DNA of 64,000 bases, taken from JAFGXT01 sp963677165. Its GTDB lineage: Bacteria > Verrucomicrobiota > Lentisphaeria > Victivallales > SZUA-371. The position numbers were made by a program, and so were the translations under genes. This document shows, one piece after another, positions 1 to 9,463 of the stretch (position 1 is the first letter of the stretch; every line of letters starts with the position of its first letter). Where the stretch lies: positions 248,001 through 312,000 of the forward strand of contig CAXXSX010000001.1 in NCBI GenBank assembly GCA_963677165.2, in the 5' to 3' direction. The notes under the pieces are model-generated. The model ran no database searches. It was not told where the DNA came from and saw only the letters and a program-made list of their open reading frames with translations.

Positions 1-1
1 T

Positions 2-1090
2 TCTCCTGCAATTCAAGCGATCCTTGACGGGGGACACAAGGAAATCTATATTCCAGAGGGAAGCTATCGGATTGTAAAAACGCTTAAAGTTGATTCGTTT
101 ACTTCCATTGTGGCCGACTCTAAAGCGCGACTTTTTATCTGCGGCGAAACAGATCATTTCGCGGATGATTTTCTGCTTACCAACCGCGACCATGCTTCTG
201 GCAATGCCTGCATCCAGATCACCGGTGGTATTTGGGACGGGAACAAACAGGGTCGTACTAATTTCAAAGATGAAGATCTTTTCAACACAAAAGCCTGTAC
301 CGGTTCCGTGTTGAATTTCTGTAATGTCCGTGATCTCAAGCTGAATAATTTTATTGTAGCCAACAGCGTGGTCTATTTTATCCGCATGTGTATGCTTGAA
401 GGATTTGAAATTCGTGACATCGGTTTTCAAAGCGAAATTATAGAGAATAATCAGGATGGACTTCACTTCAATGGCTGGGTAAAGAATGGTGTGGTTGAGA
501 ATATTCGTGCCATTACTTGCGGACAGACCAATGATGACCTGATTGCACTAAACGCTGATGATAGTATGACGCGTCTTGAAAATACCGGAATGGTTTGCGG
601 TCCAATCGAAAATATTGTTTTCCGCAACCTTTATGCGGAGAGTTGCCATACTGCAATTCGAATCTTAAGTACGATTTCTCCTATCAGGAATATTCGATTT
701 GAGAATGTTATTGTCGGATGCCGTTGCTTTGCCATCAATATGGATGCCGCTCGATATTGCAGGACTCCGCTTTTTAAAGACGAAGACTTTCCGGATGGTG
801 TGGGCTGTGTCGAAAATATTGTAATAGACGGTTTGAAGGTGTGGTGGAGCTCCCCTGGAGAACGCAAGGCCTTGATCGATTGCGAGAATAGAGTAAAGAA
901 TTTTGTTATCCGGAACTTTGTCCGGGATTCAGAGCTTGATCAGGCTCCGGAAGTTCCGACTCTTGTGATGGATAAGACTCCTGGAATTAAGGTTAAAGCT
1001 ATCGATGGCGAAACATGTCTGCTTGATGAGACTTCGGCTTGCGACCGGATTACCCTTCAACAGCCGTTTTCTGAGCTTATGCTTGGATAA
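2..1090 (+). CDS. GH28-like right-handed beta-helix protein, 5' end missing
   Basis: The reading frame is open from the left edge of the window, so the true start lies outside. The visible 362 residues begin within a typical entry to a parallel beta-helix (IYIPEGSYRI), followed by coils rich in the pattern xxNIVFRNL/VENIVIDGL. The segments NNQDGLHFNG and TNDDLIALNADD resemble the NTDG and DD active-site regions of glycoside hydrolase family 28 (polygalacturonase-like). The fold assignment is fairly secure; substrate and catalytic activity are not. A methyltransferase gene converges on it 12 bp downstream. It could equally be a non-catalytic pectate-lyase-superfamily protein. Confidence 0.7.
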   Translation, partial: SPAIQAILDGGHKEIYIPEGSYRIVKTLKVDSFTSIVADSKARLFICGETDHFADDFLLTNRDHASGNACIQITGGIWDGNKQGRTNFKDEDLFNTKACTGSVLNFCNVRDLKLNNFIVANSVVYFIRMCMLEGFEIRDIGFQSEIIENNQDGLHFNGWVKNGVVENIRAITCGQTNDDLIALNADDSMTRLENTGMVCGPIENIVFRNLYAESCHTAIRILSTISPIRNIRFENVIVGCRCFAINMDAARYCRTPLFKDEDFPDGVGCVENIVIDGLKVWWSSPGERKALIDCENRVKNFVIRNFVRDSELDQAPEVPTLVMDKTPGIKVKAIDGETCLLDETSACDRITLQQPFSELMLG

Positions 1091-1102
1091 TAAGATTTCC
1101 TG

Positions 1103-1747
1103 TTAAACGGCTTTGCCCGTAAGGTAAAAACCGTTTGAGGTATGACCATTCATGGTCCGATGAGTGACCCTGGTCATATCAAGCGTCTCGAACGGTTTCA
1201 ACAGTTCTTTTATATATTCCGGGTCATGATGACGCAGGATCGCGCCTTCTTCCGGCAGTTCGAAGATGCCGTAAGTACCATGAGCTTTCAGATATTTCTG
1301 ATAGCGGGCAATGTTGCGTTCGTCATCATTCAGCAGGAAGTCTCCGATATAAACAATGCCGCCTGGTTCTAGCACTCGATGAATTTCATTGATTAGCTGC
1401 TTCTGCTCCGAACTGTCCGGGATTGCAGTCAGTACGGCAAGGACGACTACGGTATCGAACGAGTTGTCATCAAACGGCAAGATGCTTCCGGTATTCACCT
1501 TTAGATCGGCCTTAGGAAAGACCTTTTGTGCCAGCTCGATCATTTTAGGGGAAACGTCGCAGCCGGACAATGGCGAAAATCCCAGTTTATCAAGTTCATG
1601 CAGCATTCTGCCGTTGCCGCAACCAAGGTCAAGCACGCTGCCCGGATTATTTATGTGCTGCATAAGAAGATCAGAGCGCAACCCCAATGTAAACTGTTTT
1701 ATCCCTGCGACTTTATCCCAATAGGCCTTTATTTCTGAATTATCCAT
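1103..1747 (-). CDS. class I SAM-dependent methyltransferase
   Basis: A predicted cytosolic small-molecule methyltransferase of about 214 residues. It shows motif I (VLDLGCGNGRML), an acidic residue at the end of the next strand (GCDVSP), the motif IV region (FDTVVVLAVLTAIPD) and the post-motif RVLEPGGIVYIGDF typical of the Methyltransf_11 family. The frame extends upstream to an ATG at 1801, but the extra 18 residues look like non-coding translation. MDNSEIKAYWDKVA at 1747 is a more usual family start, although no strong ribosome site is visible for either. The substrate is unknown. It is convergent with the beta-helix gene and divergent from the lol genes. Confidence 0.8.
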   Translation of the reverse strand: MDNSEIKAYWDKVAGIKQFTLGLRSDLLMQHINNPGSVLDLGCGNGRMLHELDKLGFSPLSGCDVSPKMIELAQKVFPKADLKVNTGSILPFDDNSFDTVVVLAVLTAIPDSSEQKQLINEIHRVLEPGGIVYIGDFLLNDDERNIARYQKYLKAHGTYGIFELPEEGAILRHHDPEYIKELLKPFETLDMTRVTHRTMNGHTSNGFYLTGKAV

Positions 1748-1837
1748 GATAAAATACTGAAAGCTGTTATAAATTTGTGGTTTACTGGTATATATTAACA
1801 TGTCTATTGTTGATATTACAGAAGGTTTAACGATTTT

Positions 1838-3100
1838 ATGGAATTTTTTCTAGCCTGGAGGTATTTCAAACCGCGACGTAATGCGGTTTCTCTAATAACA
1901 CTCATATCCTTGGTTGGGGTGGCGCTGGGAGTGGCGGTGCTGATTGTGGTTCTTGCGGTGATGACCGGATTTACTAATATCATGAAAGAGAAACTGCTCG
2001 AAACTACATCCCATATTCAGATTGAACATGAATATTACGGTTACATCAAAAATCCGAAACCGATCATGGATGTTGTGAAAAAGCTTGGAGGTGAAGCTGT
2101 GCCCGTGACGATTCGTCAGGTGCTGGTGCAGCGGGGGGAACAATTTCTCCCTAAAACCCTCATTGGTATCGATCCCGGAATGGATAAAAGTGCCGCGAGA
2201 TTCAATCTTTCAAATAAGATTCTCTATGGCAAGCTGTTACTGAACAGTAATGATGTTCTGGTTAGTACCCGCATTGCTAGGCAACTTCACCTTGGATTAG
2301 GCAGTCGGATGTTGATTCATTCTCCGGCGAAGATCGCTAAAATGATCAACGTTAACAAAAAGGGACAAGTCAGCATTAAGAAAAATACCGATGTTTATCT
2401 CCCGGATGAATTTACGATTACCGGGATATTTTCATTCAATAAATACGACTTTGATATCCAGGTTATGTTTGTAAATCGTGATGACGCCAATGATATGTTT
2501 AGTATTCCGTGGGGCGGCTGTTCTTCTGTTTTTGTGTGGACCGATGACCCGTTTCATCTCGACCAGATGGAAGCCAGTCTGAAAAAACAGCTTCCCGGAT
2601 ACATTGTGACAACCTGGCAGGAACGAAACAGTACGATACTGGGGGCGTTGCAAATGGAAAAATCAATGATGTTCTTTCTGTTGATTTTTATTGTTCTGGT
2701 TGCGGCTTTCTCTATTACCAATACGCTGATCACGGTGGTTGTGCAGAAAACCCGGGAGATTGGATTGTTGAAAGCGCTTGGATCTTCATCTCGAATGATT
2801 ATGAGTATCTTTGTGCTGCAGGGATTTTTTGTTGGTATTATTGGATCTTTGTTGGGAACGGGACTGGGGATTTTGATTATCTTCTTTCGTAATAATATCC
2901 TCCAGTGGATTCGGGAAAAGCTTGATATGCATGTGTTTCCTCCCGAATTGTATTTCTTTAATGAGCTTCCGGCGCAGATTGTTCCTTCTGATGTCGCATT
3001 GATTGTGATCATTTCGGTAGTTCTCTGTACCCTCGGCGCGGTTATTCCTGCCTGGCGTGCCGCTCGTCTTGAACCCGCCCAGGCATTGAGAAACGAATAG
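1838..3100 (+). CDS. lolC: lipoprotein-releasing ABC transporter permease (LolC/LolE family)
   Basis: The inner-membrane permease of the Lol system, which extracts outer-membrane lipoproteins from the inner membrane. The 420 residues have the family layout: an N-terminal motif plus transmembrane helix (ARYFKPRRNAVSLITLIS-like start, then VALGVAVLIVVLAVMTGF), a large periplasmic domain to about residue 265, then three helices in the FtsX-type C-terminal part (SITNTLITVVVQKTREIGLLKALG and PAWRAARLEPAQALR). Only one permease gene is present, so it probably works as a homodimer instead of a LolC/LolE pair; that is inference. The ATPase gene follows after 12 bp. Confidence 0.93.
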   Translation: MEFFLAWRYFKPRRNAVSLITLISLVGVALGVAVLIVVLAVMTGFTNIMKEKLLETTSHIQIEHEYYGYIKNPKPIMDVVKKLGGEAVPVTIRQVLVQRGEQFLPKTLIGIDPGMDKSAARFNLSNKILYGKLLLNSNDVLVSTRIARQLHLGLGSRMLIHSPAKIAKMINVNKKGQVSIKKNTDVYLPDEFTITGIFSFNKYDFDIQVMFVNRDDANDMFSIPWGGCSSVFVWTDDPFHLDQMEASLKKQLPGYIVTTWQERNSTILGALQMEKSMMFFLLIFIVLVAAFSITNTLITVVVQKTREIGLLKALGSSSRMIMSIFVLQGFFVGIIGSLLGTGLGILIIFFRNNILQWIREKLDMHVFPPELYFFNELPAQIVPSDVALIVIISVVLCTLGAVIPAWRAARLEPAQALRNE

Positions 3101-3112
3101 TCGAGGCAGATA

Positions 3113-3799
3113 ATGATTGATGATAGTTATATTTTGAAATGTTCGGGAATTGAAAAAAGTTATAAGCTTGGAAGAATTACAATTCCTGTATTGAAAGGGG
3201 TTGAATTCGAAGTCGCCCGGGGATCATGGACCGCGTTATTAGGCGCTTCCGGCAGTGGTAAAAGTACCTTGCTGAATTTGCTTGGGGCATTTGAGAAGGC
3301 TGACAGCGGGAAAATTATTTATGACGGCAAGTCGTATTCGGAAATGAAGCGTAATGATCTGGTTATTTTTCGGCGGCGCCGGGTTGGATTTATTTTTCAG
3401 TCTTTCTGTCTGTTGCCGGAATTAAACGTGATAGAGAATATTGAACTTCCAGGCCGTATGACTTCGGTTCCGCGTAAGAAAATCAGGGCAAGAGCCGCGA
3501 TGTTGTTGGAGAAGGTTGGCCTTAGTCATCGCATTAAACACCGTCCCAATGAGTTGTCAGGCGGAGAACAGCAGCGTGCCGCTATTGCCAGAGCCATGAT
3601 CAATCAGCCGTCTTTGCTTCTGGCGGATGAGCCGACTGGAAATCTCGATTCAAAAACAGGTGAGGGGATTCTTGAGATATTCAATGAACTTCATTCCGGA
3701 CCAGAGCCGGTAAGCATTATCATGGTAACCCATGACCGTAATGTGGCTTCTATGGCCGATGGTATTGTTGAACTCAAGGATGGAGTTGTAGTCCGTTAA
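3113..3799 (+). CDS. lolD: lipoprotein-releasing ABC transporter ATPase LolD
   Basis: The ATP-binding subunit that powers the Lol permease. The 228-residue protein has Walker A (GASGSGKST), a Q-loop (FIFQSFCLLPELNV), the ABC signature (LSGGEQQR), Walker B (LLLADEPTGNLD) and the switch histidine (MVTHD). Its length is normal for LolD/MacB-type ATPases. It starts 12 bp after lolC with GAGG upstream, so the two form an operon. The pairing with a LolC/E-type permease favours LolD over MacB or FtsE. Confidence 0.93.
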   Translation: MIDDSYILKCSGIEKSYKLGRITIPVLKGVEFEVARGSWTALLGASGSGKSTLLNLLGAFEKADSGKIIYDGKSYSEMKRNDLVIFRRRRVGFIFQSFCLLPELNVIENIELPGRMTSVPRKKIRARAAMLLEKVGLSHRIKHRPNELSGGEQQRAAIARAMINQPSLLLADEPTGNLDSKTGEGILEIFNELHSGPEPVSIIMVTHDRNVASMADGIVELKDGVVVR

Positions 3800-3820
3800 T
3801 ATAAATATTTTTGTTTGGTT

Positions 3821-4873
3821 ATGATAGTTACCCAGAAAATGATTGCCGATATGGCTGGTGTCAGTCAGAAAACTGTCTCACTATATTTTAAGGGCAGTCC
3901 GGATGTTGCAAGGAAGACTCGTGACAAACTGGACAATATAGTTAAGGAACACAACTACTTTCCTAATCTTGCCGCCAGATCCATGAAATCCCGTAGTTTT
4001 AAGCGTATTGCGATTTTGATTGTCGATCATGGGCGTCTTAAGAGACCGGCATTTCAGCAGTACAGCAGCTTGCATTTGCTTTATTATACCCAGGTACTGG
4101 CTGGAGAGTTTGCACCGGCAGGTTATTCTCTGGTTCTCGAACCTATTGATGTGGACCTGGAAACGATGGAATTATGTTCGGAACCCAATTTTTTTAAGAC
4201 TCGTTCGGTGGATGCGATCATCGGGTTGATGGGAGGCTTTGTTCCTCCTATGATTGACGAGAAAATACGTAGTTTGGGAGTTCCTGTTCTTTGGATTAAT
4301 CGCAACAGTGCTCCTGATGGAATTCCCTTTTTATATCATGATGAAATTGCCAATGGTAGAATGATGGCGGAATACCTCGTCAGCCAGGGAAGAAGGAACA
4401 TTGTTTGGCTTGGACATAGAGTTGAGAATGAAACATTTTGTCATTATTCAATGCCGGATCGACTCGAAGGAGTCAGACAGGTTTGTCGTGAAAACGGTAT
4501 TGGTCTTATTGAATTTGGTGACGACAATAATAATATATATAAAAATGCTGCTTCCATTTCCGAGCTGAAAGACGTGGATGGAATTGTTTGCTATAGCTAT
4601 AGTTATTCAAAGATTATTGCGTATGAGTTGATGCGAAAGGGACGGTCCTGTCCGGAAGATGTTGATATTGTTGATATCGTTTCGGCTAATGAACTTCAAG
4701 ATTCTCTTGCTCCGTTTTTTGCTCATTTACTGCTTCCCGAATACGAAATGGCATGCAACGGATCGGCTTATATCCTTCAGGCTTTATCGGACCAAACCGA
4801 TTCCTCATTGCTTAAACCGTTGACTGGGCGTATTGTTCCTGATCATTCTCCAAAAATTTCCATGAATGTGTAG
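3821..4873 (+). CDS. LacI-family transcriptional regulator
   Basis: A DNA-binding regulator with an N-terminal LacI helix-turn-helix (TQKMIADMAGVSQKTVSLYF, then the hinge region PNLAARSMKSRSFKRIAILI) and a periplasmic-binding-protein-like effector domain over the remaining 280 residues (IIGLMGGFVPPMIDE, RRNIVWLGHR, DVDGIVCYSY). The frame also allows a TTG at 3815, but the ATG at 3821 gives the standard N terminus. It follows lolD by 21 bp yet is unlikely to be functionally linked to it. The effector is probably a sugar, by analogy with the family. No obvious sugar operon adjoins it. Confidence 0.88.
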   Translation: MIVTQKMIADMAGVSQKTVSLYFKGSPDVARKTRDKLDNIVKEHNYFPNLAARSMKSRSFKRIAILIVDHGRLKRPAFQQYSSLHLLYYTQVLAGEFAPAGYSLVLEPIDVDLETMELCSEPNFFKTRSVDAIIGLMGGFVPPMIDEKIRSLGVPVLWINRNSAPDGIPFLYHDEIANGRMMAEYLVSQGRRNIVWLGHRVENETFCHYSMPDRLEGVRQVCRENGIGLIEFGDDNNNIYKNAASISELKDVDGIVCYSYSYSKIIAYELMRKGRSCPEDVDIVDIVSANELQDSLAPFFAHLLLPEYEMACNGSAYILQALSDQTDSSLLKPLTGRIVPDHSPKISMNV

Positions 4874-4930
4874 TTTTTGTTATCGATAAGTTTAATTTTT
4901 ACTGTTGACTGAATTGTTATTGGCATTAAA

Positions 4931-4945
4931 TTAACTCTTAGTTAA
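4931..4945. promoter_or_regulatory. short palindrome upstream of the aminotransferase-like gene
   Basis: TTAACT-CTT-AGTTAA is a perfect 6-bp inverted repeat in the 119-bp gap between the LacI gene and the next gene, about 48 bp before that gene's start. A TTGACT lies about 20 bp upstream of it. It could be an operator for the neighbouring LacI-type regulator, but AT-rich palindromes of this size occur by chance. Confidence 0.25.
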
Positions 4946-4992
4946 GTGGCAGTTACTGTCTAAAAAAGTCATTTTCAGGAGATGAGATTAAG

Positions 4993-5967
4993 ATGTACAG
5001 TTTTGGCGGAGAGATGGAGTATCGGCATGAGGGGTGTAATCAATATATTACTGATTCGGGCAGATCCTCCCTGCGTCTGCTTTTTGCCAGCGAAGAGCTC
5101 CAGGGGAAAAAGTTTCTGCTGCCGGATTACATCTGCTCTTCTATTCTGACTGAATTTAAACGTGCCGAAATTGAATATGACTTTTACCACATCAATGATG
5201 ATCTTTCTATTGATATTTCTAGTATAAAATCCCGTCAATTCGACGTGTTGTATATTATAAATTATTTTGGTCGGCGCCATAACGTTTCCGCATTTACCGG
5301 GCAGGGGCTGCGATTGATCGAAGATAACCGTTTTATGTTGACTGTGACTCCGCGTGACGGCTTCAGTGCCTGGGCCGGATTCAATAGTTTTAGAAAAGTT
5401 ACTCCATCTGCCGATGGTAGTGTATTGTTAGCGACCTTTAATTTGCCGAAAAGCCTGATTAACACTCGTCCCGCTCCATTTTCCCGTTTGAAGTACGAGG
5501 CCAAAGAAATCAAATACGATTACGTTAAGCACGGAGAGTTTTCGGAAGAGGATTTTCTTTCGAAGTTTCGTGAAGGCGAAGAGATGGTGGATGAACAGCA
5601 GAAAATTTATCAGATTTCCGAACGTGGAGCACTTATCCTGTTCAATTTCTTTATGCATTATCGACGTGAACGCAACATTCGAAAACGCAATTACCGTATT
5701 TTGACATATGAGCTTGGGCATTCGGCAATCAAGCTCAAAACACGTTTTCCGTCATTTTTCATTCTTTCTATTGATCAAAGGGATGAACTGCGTGAGCATC
5801 TGTTTGCAAAAAATATTTTCCTGCCGATTCATTGGACATACCCGGGAGAGGGACCGGAAAACGAGCTCTATTCCAGATGCCTGTCGATTCCGGTTGACTC
5901 CCGTTACGACGCGGACGACATGATTCGTGTGGCCACTAAAATCAGAAATTTCCTGGAAGAAAACTAA
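4993..5967 (+). CDS. DegT/DnrJ/EryC1-like PLP-fold protein
   Basis: A 324-residue protein resembling sugar aminotransferases of the DegT/AHBA-synthase family. The line-up includes an N-terminal binding segment (ITDSGRSSLRLLF), IINYFGR where the family has DxxG, a LIEDN segment with Asp111 at the position that contacts the PLP ring nitrogen, and FNSFRKVTPSADGSVLL with Lys135 at the position of the PLP lysine. Its end has a normal small-domain pattern. Similarity to the family is moderate, so the reaction is uncertain; amino-sugar synthesis is a reasonable guess. An AGGAG lies 10 bp before the start. It ends 2 bp from the convergent kinase gene. Confidence 0.6.
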   Translation: MYSFGGEMEYRHEGCNQYITDSGRSSLRLLFASEELQGKKFLLPDYICSSILTEFKRAEIEYDFYHINDDLSIDISSIKSRQFDVLYIINYFGRRHNVSAFTGQGLRLIEDNRFMLTVTPRDGFSAWAGFNSFRKVTPSADGSVLLATFNLPKSLINTRPAPFSRLKYEAKEIKYDYVKHGEFSEEDFLSKFREGEEMVDEQQKIYQISERGALILFNFFMHYRRERNIRKRNYRILTYELGHSAIKLKTRFPSFFILSIDQRDELREHLFAKNIFLPIHWTYPGEGPENELYSRCLSIPVDSRYDADDMIRVATKIRNFLEEN

Positions 5968-5969
5968 AA

Positions 5970-7565
5970 TTAGTCCGATGCTGGAATTTCTATAATGAAT
6001 TCTGTTCCGGATTCCGCAGAGGAATTTACCGTGATTGTTCCGCCATGGTCTTCGACAAAACGTTTTGCGATTGCCAGTCCCAGTCCGGTGCCTTTTGTTT
6101 TTCCGAAGGTCGCAAATGGTATGAACATCTGTTCCCGAATTTCATCCGGGATGCCGGGACCGTTATCAGCGACCATGAAAATGATCTTGTCGGTTTCATG
6201 GCTTATGTGAAGCATGATTGTCGGATGTTCGTGTTGAGCTTCACTTAATGCTTCAGCAGAATTCCGGATAAGATTCAGCAGGGTTCTGGTTATTTTGCTG
6301 AAATCTCCCATAAATCTGGCTTGAGGAGAGGTACATAAAGTTGTTATTGTTTGAGGCTCAATAGGAAGTCCGTTCAAATTTTCGCGAATATATGGAATTA
6401 TATCAGATAACTGAATCGGATATTTTTCCAGTGGCTTGCTGTTTACGAAATCCATTATGTCTGATGCCATTTTTACTCCATTTTCTGAACTTCTTTCAAT
6501 GGAATCAAGCATTTTTAGAACCTTATCGTGTTCTTCTATGTGCCGCTTGGCTATTTCGACCATCGCGCCAACACTACCTGCTGAGTTGCGCAGATCATGA
6601 AATAACATGGATACCGCCTGGCCGATCGCTGACAATTTTTCTTTACGTGTTAGTTCATCCTGGAGTTTTACATTTTTTATTGCCAGTGCCGCCTGTTCCA
6701 GAAACAGGCGAACCAGATACATTCTTTCGGTATTTAACGGTTTGCCGTCTTTTTCAAAAATTGCCAGAATTCCGTATTTCTCTATTTTGAAATAGGCAAA
6801 ATCGTCATCTTGATAGACCTCGGCTTCAAGGTCAAAAGGAATGTGCTGCAGATATTTTTGGGATTCATTTTCATCGCAGAGGTTCCCAATTGCCAGTTCT
6901 TTTTCATAGCGGTCATTTCGTTTCACTGCAATCAGGGCGGAATGAGTGCCTATCATATAGGCTACTTGAATCAGAACGTTGTTGAGTAGCGTATCCATTT
7001 CCCAATGCTGAATTCGCAGCTGAGAAATGTTAAGGATTAACTTTTCAAGGTTCCTTGTTTTGTTCCATTCGTACACGGATTTTGTTGCGATCTGTTCGAT
7101 CTCCGCAGCTGAAAATGGTTTGCAGTGATAGCTGATATTGGTGCCTACTGTCGTAACGATTTCTTCTATGCTGTGATCGGAGTAAGCTGTAACAAAAATG
7201 ATTTCCGCTTTTTCATCAATTTTACGGATGTGTTCCACTGTTTCAAGTCCGTCCCACTCTGGCATACGCATATCTACAAAAATAGCGGCATATGGTTGAT
7301 CTTTTTCGATGGCGTTTTTGATCATTTGATACCCTTGCTTACCATTAGAAGCTTCGTTCAGCTCAAACTCGAAAGTTGCTGATGAACGTTTGGGAATCTG
7401 TGGTGTTTCTGATGTATGAGTATTGAAAAGAGCAGCTCCGGCATCCTTCAGCTTTTCCGTATACTGATTCGGTTTTATTTCCGGCTGCAGGATTTCCCGG
7501 AAGTTAATCCGGACATTTTCATCATCGTCAATTACCAGTATTCTTGTGTTGAATTGGTTATCCAT
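5970..7565 (-). CDS. hybrid response regulator-histidine kinase
   Basis: A cytosolic signalling protein of 531 residues with a receiver first and a kinase second. The receiver has the acidic pair at residues 13-15 (VIDDDE), phospho-acceptor Asp98 (FVDMRMPEWDG), Thr126 and Lys149 (CKPF). About 35 extra residues (28-65) are inserted between the first helix and the next strand. A GAF-like sensor region spans about 165-300. The kinase has His323 (LFHDLRNSAG), an N-box (NLIRNSAEAL), G1 (VADNGPGIP) and G2 (GTGLGLAIAK). There is no DNA-binding domain, so output is by phosphotransfer or protein contact. It follows the membrane kinase gene by 14 bp, which suggests a co-transcribed phosphorelay. Confidence 0.9.
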   Translation of the reverse strand: MDNQFNTRILVIDDDENVRINFREILQPEIKPNQYTEKLKDAGAALFNTHTSETPQIPKRSSATFEFELNEASNGKQGYQMIKNAIEKDQPYAAIFVDMRMPEWDGLETVEHIRKIDEKAEIIFVTAYSDHSIEEIVTTVGTNISYHCKPFSAAEIEQIATKSVYEWNKTRNLEKLILNISQLRIQHWEMDTLLNNVLIQVAYMIGTHSALIAVKRNDRYEKELAIGNLCDENESQKYLQHIPFDLEAEVYQDDDFAYFKIEKYGILAIFEKDGKPLNTERMYLVRLFLEQAALAIKNVKLQDELTRKEKLSAIGQAVSMLFHDLRNSAGSVGAMVEIAKRHIEEHDKVLKMLDSIERSSENGVKMASDIMDFVNSKPLEKYPIQLSDIIPYIRENLNGLPIEPQTITTLCTSPQARFMGDFSKITRTLLNLIRNSAEALSEAQHEHPTIMLHISHETDKIIFMVADNGPGIPDEIREQMFIPFATFGKTKGTGLGLAIAKRFVEDHGGTITVNSSAESGTEFIIEIPASD

Positions 7566-7579
7566 TGTAATACCCCATA

Positions 7580-9463
7580 TTATTTATGATGCAGCGGTAA
7601 CCGAATAATAACGGTTGTTCCACATCCTTCACCCTCGCTATGTATTGAAATTGTTCCTTGATGTGACTCTACTACAGCCTGGCACTCAGGGAGTCCGATC
7701 CCGGAACCGGTTTCTTTGCTGGTGAAATCGCGTTTGAAAAGTTTTTTCGACGTTTCAGGAGAAAAGCCGGACGCGTTATCTTTAAATATGATTTCCAATT
7801 GATCATTGTCTTTAATTTCCTTCAGGCGGACTTCCAGCTTTCTTTCACGTTCGTCATTGATTGAACTGAAGGCTTCGTAACTGTTCTTAATAATATTCAA
7901 AAGCATCCGCATCAGCCGGGTACGGTCACCGGAGATCAGATGATGTTCGCCGGTGACTTCGGTTTCCACTTTGATATGGCGCTTTTCCAGATTGCAGGAT
8001 AAAATAATTAATGCGTCATTGAGTAACTGGCGCATATTGACCACTCCGATCTGGTGGGAATAATTTGATTTGGCATAGTAACGATGTAAATCAAGGATTG
8101 CACTGATGTGTTTGACGGTTCTTGCCAGTTTTTCTGCTGACTCTAATTCTTCTTTCTTTCGGTTTTGCAGGGCGGAAACAACGACATCGATAAAGTTCAT
8201 CAGTGCCGCCAATTTCTCCTCTCCAAGTGTTTGCTTTAAATGGTCAGATTCGCTTGAAATAAAATTTTTTAACTGATGAAGCGAGAGAATTTCCTGCCAC
8301 TCCTCCAATGATTGCGGTGTTAGTGCAAAAATATTTATCCCGGCCAGGGCGTTACCGATATCGTGCAACATATCGCTGGTCATAGTAATACGTCCACGTT
8401 GTTCTGCCTCAATCGCAGTAGCAGCTTCGGCCTTGACGCGATCGCTGATATTTTTTACACTTTGGATTATTCCGTGTAATTCGCCATCCTGATCGTAGTA
8501 GGGCGCAAGCGTAAACATGCAGGGGATTTTGCCTTCCGGACTCTCAAGTTCACCGTCATAATCGATTCGCAACGGTTTTTCAATTATTTTTTTGACGGGA
8601 CAATCAAGCGGATCATGTCCGCAATCGGAACAGTTATGAACTTCCGGGGTAATAAATTGCTCTTCCGTTTTACCGCTTAACTGGAGCATCAGATTATTGA
8701 CTGAAATTGCTTTCATATTAGTGTCAAACAATATCAGGCCATCTCCGGCAATTTTGAAGAGCTGCTGCATTTCCGCCTCTGCTTTTTGTCTGACACGTAC
8801 TTCTTCTTCCAGTTCTTTGGTTCGGTCTTTCACCAGCTCTTCAAGATGTTCACGATAACGGGCCAGTTCGGCTTCATTCTTTTTGCGCTGGGTAATGTCA
8901 CGAACAATTGCCTGAGGAATTTTCTTGCCTTCAATATTAAGCAGAGAAAAACTCACCTCTGCTTCCAGTAAAGTTCCATCCGGACGTTGGTGCAGCCACT
9001 CAAACCTCTGTGGTTCCCCTGTTTTAACAGTTCGTTCAAAGATGATCTCAGCCATTTCTTCGGAGGTTTTTCCATTGGGTTGATATTTGGGAGAGAAGTC
9101 TGCCGGATTGTGACCCACAATATCTTCCCGCTTGCATTTAAACATCTCCAGAGTGCGATTATTGCATTCAATAACAGTTACTCTGTCAAACAGAAATACT
9201 GCATCGCTTGCGTTTTCCTGATAATTAATAAATCTGGCAGTCTGTAGCCGGAATTCATCTAATTTTTTCCGTTGTTCCGATAAATCTTTTTGGGAAATAC
9301 TTTTTGTAATAAATATTATCGAAGATAAGAACCATGTGAATAGAGCAACAATAATGAAGGGGAAGAGTAATTCTCTATGTTGAAAAAATATATAGAGAAG
9401 CATTGTAATGGAAATGATGAACAATAATTCACCCAGTCTGCTGATCCAACTCCAGTATTTCAC
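7580..9463 (-). CDS. membrane PAS-domain sensor histidine kinase
   Basis: A 627-residue inner-membrane kinase. Two hydrophobic helices lie at about 12-28 and 33-53 with almost no periplasmic loop, so sensing is probably intramembrane or cytosolic. PAS domain 1 covers about 75-195 (ending IVRDITQRKKNEAEL), followed by a coiled coil (196-232) and PAS domain 2 (233-345). The second PAS carries a cysteine cluster at 278, 281 and 288, with another Cys at 315. The phospho-acceptor is His367 (MLHDIGNAL), followed by an N-box (NIIKNSYEAF), G1 and G2 (GSGIGLPEC). It is upstream of, and on the same strand as, the receiver/kinase hybrid. Redox or metal sensing through the cysteines is inference. Confidence 0.9.
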   Translation of the reverse strand: MKYWSWISRLGELLFIISITMLLYIFFQHRELLFPFIIVALFTWFLSSIIFITKSISQKDLSEQRKKLDEFRLQTARFINYQENASDAVFLFDRVTVIECNNRTLEMFKCKREDIVGHNPADFSPKYQPNGKTSEEMAEIIFERTVKTGEPQRFEWLHQRPDGTLLEAEVSFSLLNIEGKKIPQAIVRDITQRKKNEAELARYREHLEELVKDRTKELEEEVRVRQKAEAEMQQLFKIAGDGLILFDTNMKAISVNNLMLQLSGKTEEQFITPEVHNCSDCGHDPLDCPVKKIIEKPLRIDYDGELESPEGKIPCMFTLAPYYDQDGELHGIIQSVKNISDRVKAEAATAIEAEQRGRITMTSDMLHDIGNALAGINIFALTPQSLEEWQEILSLHQLKNFISSESDHLKQTLGEEKLAALMNFIDVVVSALQNRKKEELESAEKLARTVKHISAILDLHRYYAKSNYSHQIGVVNMRQLLNDALIILSCNLEKRHIKVETEVTGEHHLISGDRTRLMRMLLNIIKNSYEAFSSINDERERKLEVRLKEIKDNDQLEIIFKDNASGFSPETSKKLFKRDFTSKETGSGIGLPECQAVVESHQGTISIHSEGEGCGTTVIIRLPLHHK

